Assembly: GCA_963920705.1 (NCBI GenBank)
Contig: OY987226.1
Location: 10,170,501 to 10,234,500, forward strand
DNA: 64,000 nucleotides
From: Odiellus spinosus
Taxonomy: Eukaryota > Arthropoda > Arachnida > Opiliones > Phalangiidae
Direction: 5' to 3'
A program made the translations under genes and the position numbers. The notes below the pieces were generated by a model. The model was not told where the DNA came from. It made no database searches and saw only the letters and a program-made list of their open reading frames with translations. Shown here piece by piece: positions 1 through 10,400 of the stretch (positions within the stretch are counted from its first letter, which is position 1; the number at the start of each line of letters is the position of its first letter).

Positions 1-1727
1 TCTTGAACTTTACATTCCATATCAGAGTCGACGCTCAACAAGGGGCTACTACCTTCGGACGTTTCGTCACTCGACAAAGAAGTACCCGTACCTGCATTAA
101 TTATTAATCTCTGCAACTGCTGATTTTGATGAGGAGAAATTATAAGGCTCGAAGGTGCTGACTGAATACTGGTCTGTATTAAATCTCCCATCATTTCGGC
201 ACCTAATTCGAGGTTGTTGTCACGAGACAGCGACGCTACAGACTTTTGCACCATATTATTAAGCATTTCAGCCATTTCCGGAGTAATCCTATTCGTTGGC
301 AAACCCCCAATAGCGGCCATAGGTAAAAATTGCGTGCTAGCAAACTCTTTTAAATGCTCTGTATAACTGTTCGAGGGATTAGGGGAGACCACTGAGGTGG
401 CGATGTATTTTTGCCGTAAACTTTCGATAGAATCAGATTGGTCATAATCATTCAAATCGTGATGGTCTACCTCAGGGTCCATCATGTCAGAATTATTTTT
501 TGATTCTTGGATATGCTGGTTATTCGAGTGCATGTTTTCTAAGCTGCTATCTAAGCGATCGTCTTTGGAACTATCGCAGTGAGACGGAGAAGGGCTATGG
601 GTATGGTGAACCGAGTTATTCTGATCCAACATCATATGGGATCTTAAGTGAGAGGACGTCGGTGTCACGAGGACAGATCTGTGAGGAGGCGAAAAACATT
701 CCATATTTCTAATGGACATGTTTGACGGTCCTAATGAATCGTCAGCCATGATATTCATCCTAGAAATGTCAAGAGCGTGAAGACTTTCGGTCGAAGTAGG
801 AAGCTGTAAGATTGAAGAATGCGAATTGCTCATAGAATGAAGATTTGCTCGATCATACCTAGCCATGGAGGTAGACCGTATGATGGTTGAAACCGGAGGC
901 AGTCCTTGCCCACGAGGAATATCATAAGCAGAATTCATATGGCTAGAAGGGCCCATACATATAACTTGGGCCGTCACCGAAGAAGGAGAAGATCGAGGCA
1001 AGTTATATGCGTTAACTAACGTCGATATTTGCTTGTTATTGTCTTGAAGGTAAGAGCCACCGTGAAGGATTATCCGATCAGAAGGTAGCTGGTCCCTAGA
1101 AAGACCTTCCATTTCTACTTCGGATTCCATTTGATCATTTTGCTTCATTTCCACACTACTATCTTGACTTTCATCTTGCAGGTCCACTGCGTTGGACCGT
1201 GATAACATTTGATTTGGTAACGAGTTTTGTTTTTGTTCCATCATATCGTTGTTATTATTAATAATGGGGCTGTCAGCCACTTCACTTACGTTGCTTAGAG
1301 AAATGTGCGACGCTATAACTGGTGATCTATGAGTAGTAACAAGTTCTTTCGGGCTATCTGAGTTTCTAAACTCTCCATGGTTTTGATTTTGCATGGATGA
1401 ATTTGGATCTATTCCCATGGACATCTGTCCTTCCGTATTGTTAGGACTATTTTCTTCATTATTTTTACCTTCAATAGTGTTGTTATTGCGTAACACGCCA
1501 TAATCTTCTTTCATACATTCCATTTCATCGTTTTTAGAGCAATCATTCATACTTAGGTGACTACCATTGTCAGCCTCCCCCATGTCGTTTGAATTATACA
1601 TATTCAAACATTGCTGATTTTCATCTTCTTTCATATTAGCCACCAAAGTTTGGGATTGACTCTGTTCAATGGAAGTTGACATGGTATTGGCTGGTGAAAA
1701 ATCTTCGTTTGCCGAGCAATCCGTCAT
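1..1727 (-). CDS. Unidentified low-complexity protein, 5' coding exon, partial
   Basis: On the minus strand an open frame runs from ATG at 1727 to the left edge (575 codons, still open), so the protein continues outside the window. The start is supported by an in-frame TGA two codons upstream and a splice acceptor about 60 nt upstream. The protein begins MTDCSANEDFSPANTM. It is dominated by Ser, Asn, Met, Gln and Asp, as in a long disordered N-terminal region. The only part that looks ordered is near the edge: residues PEMAEMLNNMVQKSVASL, about 240-300 on the plus strand, may form a helix. I see no zinc finger, homeobox or enzyme motif in the visible part. Long acidic, Ser/Asn-rich N-termini are common in arthropod transcription regulators, but that is only a guess. 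It is transcribed away from larp1. I do not recognise the family. Confidence 0.8.
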   Translation of the reverse strand, partial: MTDCSANEDFSPANTMSTSIEQSQSQTLVANMKEDENQQCLNMYNSNDMGEADNGSHLSMNDCSKNDEMECMKEDYGVLRNNNTIEGKNNEENSPNNTEGQMSMGIDPNSSMQNQNHGEFRNSDSPKELVTTHRSPVIASHISLSNVSEVADSPIINNNNDMMEQKQNSLPNQMLSRSNAVDLQDESQDSSVEMKQNDQMESEVEMEGLSRDQLPSDRIILHGGSYLQDNNKQISTLVNAYNLPRSSPSSVTAQVICMGPSSHMNSAYDIPRGQGLPPVSTIIRSTSMARYDRANLHSMSNSHSSILQLPTSTESLHALDISRMNIMADDSLGPSNMSIRNMECFSPPHRSVLVTPTSSHLRSHMMLDQNNSVHHTHSPSPSHCDSSKDDRLDSSLENMHSNNQHIQESKNNSDMMDPEVDHHDLNDYDQSDSIESLRQKYIATSVVSPNPSNSYTEHLKEFASTQFLPMAAIGGLPTNRITPEMAEMLNNMVQKSVASLSRDNNLELGAEMMGDLIQTSIQSAPSSLIISPHQNQQLQRLIINAGTGTSLSSDETSEGSSPLLSVDSDMECKVQ

Positions 1728-1785
1728 GTTTCATCCCTCAGACTTAACTGCTTTTAATTTTCTACCTTGAACATTTGAGGATGTT
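1728..1785 (-). other. 5' UTR part of the left-hand gene's first coding exon
   Basis: Read on the minus strand, a pyrimidine-rich acceptor (TTTTGTTTCTTTTAG) ends at 1786. About 58 nt of noncoding exon then precede the ATG at 1727. At least one 5' UTR intron therefore lies upstream. Candidate donors on the minus strand are CTG|GTAAGT at 2361/2360 and TAG|GTAAGC at 2831/2830; I cannot choose between them. Confidence 0.55.
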
Positions 1786-2359
1786 CTAAAAGAAACAAAA
1801 CTTTTCTTATTCGTGGAACATTTTGTTGCTAAGACTCAAAACATCCGACACAGTGAGTAGCGATGCGCAAAGTTTACATCAAGTTTAGCTTATAAATGGC
1901 TTCTTCCAGAATCATTACATATCCCAAACTTCCCATTCCAAAGTGAAGTTGATTTCCATTACAATTATGTGGAAATAAATACGTAAAATAAAAATACATT
2001 TTGCAAAAGAACAAACTTTCCTGGTTCGAATAACCTTGGAAATATTGAGCGTTTACAACGATTCATTTAGGAAAAAAAGACAAATATCATAAGAAGTTTT
2101 TAAGCCTAGGTCTTCATTCCAAAACAGTGGGTTGGGCAATTCAGCCAATTGAATGGGTTTTCTAAGCTGCTGCTGGTAACTTTAGTGAGGACCCCAAGCC
2201 TGCAAGCTCTACTAGGCCTACGCATTAAGCCTAACCAAAATTTACATCTTGACTATTCATCATAGGCGCTTTTAAAAATATGTGGTTAGCGAAAGATTTA
2301 ACGAGACAGCGTAATTGCGGTTAATAAGCAAATTACATAATATAAAAGGCATTAACTTA

Positions 2360-3300
2360 CCAGTTTTACATTACATTCTAAAAAAAAATCATGAATAGAG
2401 AACGGTGCCATAATGGCACCCGGAAGTTTATAGTGGGTCTTTTCCTCTAAAAACAAAATAGGCCTGAGTGAATTATTTTCCTGCGGAAATTGGAAATTTT
2501 TGGTTATAAAACTACTCAATAGCCCCTTGTAAATTAATTATAATACGAAATATGCCCTAATAATATTTTTGGCGTTTTTAATTTCACTAAAATTATTAAT
2601 AATCGTAGAAAAAGCATTTTCTATTTCCGAGACGTCATCAATGGCTTCCTATCGATTCATTGGCCAGTTTTCCTGTGTTCTAGCCAATGGCAGGAGAGTT
2701 TGACGTTGAACTTTGACCATAAGCTATCGACGACTCGACGAGAGCCTGAAAAATGAGCATAGGCGAGTAAAACTTTAAAATAATCTAAATAATTTAATAT
2801 TAGTATATATTTTGGCATTTTTCCGCTTACCTACGAGTTAATAAATTAATGGTACGAGTGTATGATATCTATTATTGACATTGGTGCGATAACGGTAATA
2901 TAAATGGGTTATGATTATTTTAACCCTTGGTATCTAATGTTTTGAAAGAAACCACGCTGCCGTTACACTTAGAGCGCACGCGCTATAGTAAAACCAAGGA
3001 TAATCCCCATCTCTCTCGTCTCTCGCGTTGTGTGTTCTGAAGAGAAGTTCAATGGCGACAACATGTGCATGCGGAAAGTTAGGCTTTTGCGTGCAAAGTT
3101 GTTTTTCCAATAGTTTCGCCAATTTTTAGTTATATTTATAAATTATAAAAGTCGCCTTTCTATTTCGCTGATCGAAGTAACCGGTAAGAGAAGACAGTTA
3201 CGGAAAGAAAGTAAGTGGAAAAAAGCTGCGTAATCCCGTCGGTATCTTTCTTCAGAAGTGACCCTAACGTATGCGTGTTCTAGTAAAATAAGCCTAGGAG
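2360..3300. promoter_or_regulatory. Divergent promoter region between the left-hand gene and larp1
   Basis: The two genes point away from each other across about 2.1 kb. Promoter-type sites cluster here: ATTGG at 2659-2663 and CCAAT at 2684-2688 (inverted CCAAT boxes 20 nt apart), a CRE-like GACGTCATC at 2631-2639, and an ETS-type CCGGAAGT at 2420-2427. A 17-nt palindrome (GGTGCCATAATGGCACC, 2404-2420) touches the ETS site. The rest is AT-rich and holds only short open frames that I do not consider coding. No TSS can be placed from sequence alone. Confidence 0.4.
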
Positions 3301-3866
3301 AAAAAGTAACGCGTATGAGATTAGACTCCCCCGTTAAAGTGGTGTTCGTGTCAAGTAAACTCCGTAAAGACTGCCGCGTTTTAATTTCGAGAATTATTTG
3401 CCTTTAAATTCGATAGGACATTTTTCAAAATCGGACGTCTAACGTTGATATTTTGTCTGTCGTAAACATCGGTGCCAGCTGTTTTGGATAGCAGAGGCTT
3501 AGCCGCACGCTCGTCCGTTGTCAAAGGCAGCTTGGCTGAGCTTGCCGTACCATTTTCCCCGTAGCCTCTCACCATGCCGTCTCAGACGAGCGTCTCGAGC
3601 CTGCGACCATGAGGTCGCCCGCGCCTTCCCTTCGTATCGGCATATTTTAACGCGGTAGCAAAGGCCTACGGGGCTACTTAAAGTAAGCCTTCTCTCCTTT
3701 TTTAAACGCGTTGTCGTTACGCAACCTTCGAATTTTCTAAGGAGGCGTTTTTTCCGCGAGACATTATACCAATTTTTTCTGGTATATTGTCATAAAGTTG
3801 CGAATCGAATTGTTTTTAGTTTCTTCAGAGTAATTTCGGGCTACGAAAGTTTTTTTGTTCCAACTG

Positions 3867-3908
3867 TTCCCTCCCCCCCTGAAAAGTCGCGTTCACAATG
3901 GCGGCTAA
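3867..3908 (+). promoter_or_regulatory. larp1: Pyrimidine tract (TOP-like) and TISU/YY1-like start context of larp1
   Basis: A 14-nt uninterrupted pyrimidine run (TTCCCTCCCCCCCT, 3867-3880) lies 17 nt before the start codon. The start itself reads CACAATGGCGGC, matching the ATGGCGGC core of the TISU/YY1 element. If transcription starts at a C of this tract, the mRNA would begin with a 5' TOP-like stretch and have a leader of about 30 nt. An in-frame TGA at 3880-3882 excludes an upstream in-frame start. The use of this tract as TSS is inference. Confidence 0.35.
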
Positions 3909-4435
3909 AGTTGGGGGGAATCAAGTCCAGGCTGATGGTGGAGCCCAGATTACCCCAGACAAAAATTTAAAGGAAACATCTACAGGATCTTACGCCGCTT
4001 GCCTTAAAGTAAATAAGAGTGAAGATAATGGCTCCACTAATTCCACAAATCATCAACACGTTAATGGTTTGGAATTGAAACCGGTGACTGCAAAAAGTGA
4101 AAAAGTCGTCGACACTGTTATGAAAAACCCAGTCAATGGCGAGACAGTTGCGAAGGTGAAAGCAAACATTGTTAAAAACGAAGGACCGACTAAAGTAAAT
4201 CCCTGTAAAGACATTGTCACCGAGAATGGATTAGATGTTGGCGAGAACGCTACATCTCAAGATGAGCCAGAAGCCGTTGTAGTCAAGAAAGTGGAGTTCA
4301 TCGAAGCTCCTCCTCCCAAAATAAATCCTTGGACAGTCAACAAAAATGCCGCTCGCGTAATAACTGGCAAAGTCTCAGTTGATGCTCTAAACTCCTCCAA
4401 GGGGAACCACTCCAACAAAACCTCTAATTCAAATG
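3898..4435 (+). CDS. larp1: larp1 exon 1 (residues 1-180)
   Basis: Starts MAAKVGG and ends inside a Gly/Glu codon at donor G|GTAAGC (phase 1). It encodes a low-complexity N-terminus and the conserved [13 protein letters not shown] segment near residue 136, typical of LARP1 N-termini. If the intron were retained, the frame would close four codons later (GKPF, stop). Confidence 0.9.
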
Positions 4436-7400
4436 GTAAGCCTTTTTAAAACTTAGTTTCTTTTAAATCATAAGATAGTCTATACTAGGTGTAAATTAAT
4501 TTGAATCAAAAGGAAGGGTATCTATAATTAGTTTCAATATCCAAACGGGGGGGGGGGGGCACTCTGAGCAAATGGATAAAGTCTTTAAAACTTTTGATCC
4601 TAATCAATTTTCATGATCAGCCAAACCCTCAAGTTAAAACAACCTAACTTCAAGGTCGTATTATTATTTTTTAAAAACCTTTTTATAACACTACTTCGTC
4701 ATGCCTAACCATTCCCCCAAACATTATGCAAGTTGAAGGTATAGTAAGAAAATGATCTTTTACTTCTAGTCATATCCCTACCTACTTCATCTATTTTTAG
4801 ATAGCTAGTATAAAGAATTGGAAGGTTTTCTATAGGGATTGTTTGCCTTTGCCTTTTGGATTATTGCTTCAGTGTTACTGAGAATTTAGTGCGGTACTTT
4901 TAAAAATAACATAACAAAGTTTGGGTTGGTGACAGAAAACTTCTGTGATTGCTCGAATAATTTAGTTTATGCGTAGCAACGCAGTTGAGTAGATATTTTC
5001 TCAAGACACAAGTATGTAAAAATCTTATTCAAGATCTATTTTCAAAATGACACGAGTAGTCCCAGATTTGAAACAGCTTATTTACGTAGATTGTTCAATA
5101 CTCTGAACAATCGCAGACTGCTATACATTTTTGAAAAGTTCTCCTGAATGCAGAAAACATATTTGACTGCTTAATGATCTTGTTTAGGCCACTGGGAGAT
5201 GATGAATTAAATTAGTACTTAGCCAATGATGTAAAAGTTGCTTTTTGTAAGGTTTTTTTATATATTTGTTCAGTTTCACGTTATTGTTGAAATTGTTTAC
5301 CATAATGACAGGAAAAAAGAAAATAGAGTTTGCAGTAAAATATTGGGAAATTAGAATGTTGATAAATAACTAGAAAAATGTTTTAGGTACTAGTACGTTT
5401 GCGCTAATGAGGAATTCGTTGTAAAATAATGTCATCCCATGATGCCATTAATTTTTAATCATGTGTGAATATAGGCTAATTTGATATTCACTTTTAAGTA
5501 CGTATTTAAGCCTTACCAAAGGGTGTAATCAGTTACCTAATTGGGGTACAAATTTTAACCACTCTCCAAATCATAATTTTTATTGGGTTTTTCAAATTAT
5601 TTGTTGAGCTTTGGAAATATCCAGGAATATTGATTGAAAAAAAAAATCTAGAAATATCATTGAAATGGGTTTTCCAAATTTTGCATGAACCTGGTTTTTA
5701 AAGGGCCTTTCTCACGAAATTTTTTTTACATCCATCTAATTATGCCACGTAATCTTTACGATTGGGGATTAGACTGGTTTCATTTGTTCATTTCTGAAAC
5801 TGACTTCCAAATCTAAAGGGACATTGAAAAACGTAAAATAACGAAAATTGTAGCGTCACAAAACCCTTAATGCTTAGGTAGTTGTAGAAATTAACATGTA
5901 ATTTATAATTTTGGACAATGGCAAGCAAATATATTGTTGTGTAATAAGCTAGTAATAATTAGTGGATGAATTATCCATTCTGTTTCATTACTATACATAA
6001 TTTTGACTAAGGGAAGGTAAATGCCATTCCTCCAGTGTTGCCAACCACTTGAGCCCAAGCTGAAGCAGAGAGAAAGGCTATAAATTCAGTTTTGGAACAG
6101 AAAGTAAAGCTAGAAAAAAAAAAATCCACCTTTAGTGAAAAAAAATATACAGGGTCCTTCAGATCAAAAAACTCTATCTTCTATGGAAGAATAAAATTAA
6201 CATTGAGCTCGTGCTAATTTAATTTGAATAAAATGAATTAGCTTGACACGCACCAGACGCACGTGCTCAATGGCAATTTTATTCCTCCATAGAAGCTGTT
6301 GAGTTTTTGATCCAAACCAGCTTGTATATTTAAAGTTTAAATCTCTCAAGGTGTCTTATTAATCCACGCACTTAAAAATATTCAGTGTTGTCGTGTGAAT
6401 AGTGAGCTCCACCTAATTGGAAGTAAAAATTAGATCGTGTGAAAGATCCTTTTAGATATTGAGGTACTAAAAATTCTGAAAACCAAAAATTACTCTTGAT
6501 ATACTAGTAATCTCATTAAAATCTCCCTCCGTAAACTTAATATTAAATCAATATGAAGTTTAAATTTAATTTCCTCCATATAGTTTTCTTATTAAATCTC
6601 GTTAGTCTCTCTCCCACTACATTTTATCAAAAATAAAGTAATTAACTAGATTACGGAGTCTTGACGTTTTCCGTAAGAGGGAGAGAAAGCGGATTTTGAT
6701 AGAGGAGTTCCAAGGAGAAAAGGGGGAGGGGTGTCAAAGTAGAAGGTTTTAACCATCCTCTCTTTGAGCAGCGGTTCTCTCTCTCTCTCTTTCAAGCTTT
6801 CTAGCTGTAAGCCCGGATAACAAGTAAACGCACCTTGGTAGTAGGCTCCTCTTGTAAATTCAATAACAGGCCTAAAAATTTATATAGTTGTGGTGCTCTG
6901 CTGGAAAGATTACGTGGCACGTCGTTCGACACGCAATAAGCCACAGGTGCGCGGTTTTAAATTTCAACAGATTTCAAAATCTAAGCCCTAACTTTTTTAA
7001 TAATTGGAAAGTGTGAGCCAGAAAAAAACTTATTATATAGGCCAGAAAACTGGGTATGTTTTTTGAATTTGTTGATAAATGTGTACGTAATTTTAGTTTG
7101 ATTTTAATTAATGCACCGTTAATATTTAAATGAGAATGAAAAGTATAATATACACGCTTTAATTGACTTATTAACCAATCTAGTGACAAACATATTGAGA
7201 ATGATAAAACTACTCATATACAACGCTTTCTAGGACTGTTAAAGGCTTAGCGGAGTTTGGAATTAATGTTCTTGTATCAGGTTTTTGTACAAAACCTGGA
7301 ATACTCACAGAATTTTAAAGTGGGGCCCAATGTCAGTGAAAAGTCAATGAAGATTGTTTGAATTTGTAATGATACTTATTATTATTAGATGAAAATATTT

Positions 7401-10400
7401 TCCATATCATATTTGGTTTTCATATTCTAAGTAAACCATCGGTTCTTTTACGTGTAGCCTTTTTTACTAAGTACTGGTACTTTAAATAAAGATCAGGGGG
7501 ATTCATTTCGTGGAAAAGCTGCTGTTTAAACACTGACTTAAAGGCCTAGCGTCGTTTTTTAATGAAATAATGTATAACAAACTCTCTCAATATTAAATAA
7601 ATCAAGAAAATTAAAAATAGGCCAAAATATCATGGGATTTCAAAATTATACCTTATATTTAAACAAAGGCAGCTTCTAAACTTTATTTCATGCTGGGGTA
7701 AATGGAAGAATTCTTTCTAGAGAAGTTTACGTTGAAACTTAATTGTTTTCTCTATTTTAGTGGCAATAGTAGTTATTCTTAAATAATCGAAATTGTCGTA
7801 TGAACAATATTCAGTTAATCGAAACTTTTTGTCGGTACATATTTAAAGGGTTGAATTAAAATATATATTTCATGATCCATTTAAACTGTGAGGTATAGTA
7901 CGCGCAAATCGTAAATTTGAAACGAGACTGCACAATGTTTGTTTTTACAGAGTGTGCCAAATAGGTCATTGCATCTTCGTATCTATTTTTGGCCTTTTTT
8001 TGAAACCTTTACGGTAAAAATAGTGATATGTGCAAAAGTTAGGCTTAGGTTATCGTTTATTCGTCAATGTTGTTAGTAAACAGTTAGACTAGTAAAAACC
8101 AGTACAATTTATGTGTATTTTCGAACGATGATTCCTTAATTAAATAGTTCATTCCAATTTTTGTAAACCATAACGTACTCAGTTACGTAATCTCATTAGT
8201 AGAGTCAAAGCTACGTACGTGCAAAGAATAACCCCCTCGGTTTAATCCCACGTGTAGAATTAATCTAGTAATTAAACTTTGAAAAATACCACATTTTCTA
8301 GGGGTTTTTGTTCTAGAAATGAAATCATTAAGCCTAAATAATTTTTTGCAGAAAGTGTATTAAGAAACGAAAGCTTTAAATCTTATAATTCTTGCTTTTA
8401 TATTTATTGGCCAAGGCTTAACGGAATTGAATCACGTGTTTAACCACTATGAGAGGGACCTTTAAATTCTCTCGCCACGTGGGCCTCATCCAGAAGGCGA
8501 GGGAGACGGTTTTATAATCGCGTCTCTCTTCCTCTTGAGAGAGAAAGATTTAGCGAAGCACGATCCTACTCTAGCTGCAATAATGTTACTGTGGTTTTCA
8601 TAAAGTCGATTTCTCCGATTATTTCGTTGGTAGGCTTCCCTTTTCTTTTATTGGATTATTTTCGCCTTCGTTTCTTATACTCCGTACAGAAGTAAAAGCT
8701 GTTAAAAGAGATTTAGGTATTGTAAACGTTTTTTTTTTCAATAGACTTTTTGCCGCGCCTTATGAAGGGGGCTACCATTTTTTCCGTTCCCCTTAGTTCC
8801 GATCCCCCAATCCACCATTTTGGTCACCAAGGAACGAGATGATAGTTTTTTTGGTAGGCAGAGCCACTACCTCCTCGATTCTTGGTGACAAAAATGGCGG
8901 ATTGGGGGGCGGAAGTATGAGGAACGGGCAAAATGGTAGCCCCCTTCATAAGGCTCGGCAAAAAGTCTATAGGTAGATAATCCATCGTAGAGAGAGACCA
9001 CGTCACGTGTAGTTTCTTTGGAAAATTTTGAATAGAAAGGGGGCTAGTTTTTGGTGGGAACTGGTAAGGATCTTGTTTTGGGGATTTATCTAAACTAGAT
9101 TTGGTTTTCTGGTCCGAGGTTTTTTTAGTTTAATATCTTTAGAACTGGATTTTTTAATTTGTTTTTTTAAACGAAAAATTATTATTCATTTCATTTCCAA
9201 GACTAACTTTCGTTTATTAATTTTCCCCTAAAGTCACTTATTTTTCTTGTCTCGCTTAATCAAATCAAAAACAAAGTTTGGTTCCTAAATCGCCCTGTTT
9301 TCATTTTTATGAGAATTATAAGTTTTTAAAATAATTTAAAAATATTTTAGAAATACACGAATGGTATTTATTTTCAGAAAAAAAGGTATTTAAAATAATC
9401 AAAATTTAGTATATATATTTCATTTACTATCAGGGATAATCTCTGTTCTTTATTTGTCATTTTATTCGTATTTGATTAGAAAATTTGACCTCTATAAATA
9501 TGAAATATTTCTTTAATCAAACCCTTATTTGTTTTTATTGAGGCGGTTTGAGTGGGAACCCTACAAATTAGTTAAAGGGAGCATGAATACACTATTTCGT
9601 TCGAAGCGCCAACCTACATGCAAAAATAACTACTTGAAACTTCGCATATAGACTTTTTGCCGGTTATTGTCGACTGGGGGCCGCCATTACATCCCAACCA
9701 ATGGGATAAAGGTGACTTTCGTGACGTGTCTCACCTTTTCTAGCTTTAAACCGCTAAAAGAGGGGGGATGACACGCCCATCCCCAAAAATTTGTGTGTAA
9801 GGGTTGACGGAAATATACGGCCGATATGCTTCATTAGGTAATTCTAAAATGGTGTATTAATGAATCACATTTCGTTACTTAGTATATATTTCATAGCTCG
9901 TGTGAAGATTAGTCTATTATTAATTATTAATAAAACTAATTAGAACATCATGTTTATTTTTAAAATATTAAATTTTAGAAATTATTAATGAACTTCTTCG
10001 AGATTATCATTTTAAAACATGTAAATTAAATGCGACAGGAACATTCAGTAAAGATACGAAATATGTCTTCAAAAAAATGATGATTTAAAGCTAAATGGAA
10101 TACTTCAAAATTAATTTCTTTTTAGTTTTATTGATATCTTTTGACTTATCTTGGCATTACTCACTGTTCCTCCCTTAGAAATGTTTATTTTCCATATTAG
10201 AACTTTGACCTTTAATGGTAAATAATAAGTACTTGCAAAATTCTATAGTTGAATGCTACCTTGTTTATTTACTCTTGACCCTAAATACTTAGAATGGGGG
10301 AAATCATTATCAGTATTTTTAATTTCGTTGGTTTAGAATGGGGGAAATCATTATCAGTATTTTTAATTTCGTTGGTTTTTCCCTTCCAGTTATATATCTT

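Noticed and set aside
2934-3122. 62-codon minus-strand frame in the divergent promoter
   Set aside because: No recognisable protein, and it lies between regulatory sites. A 5' UTR exon is possible but not a coding one.
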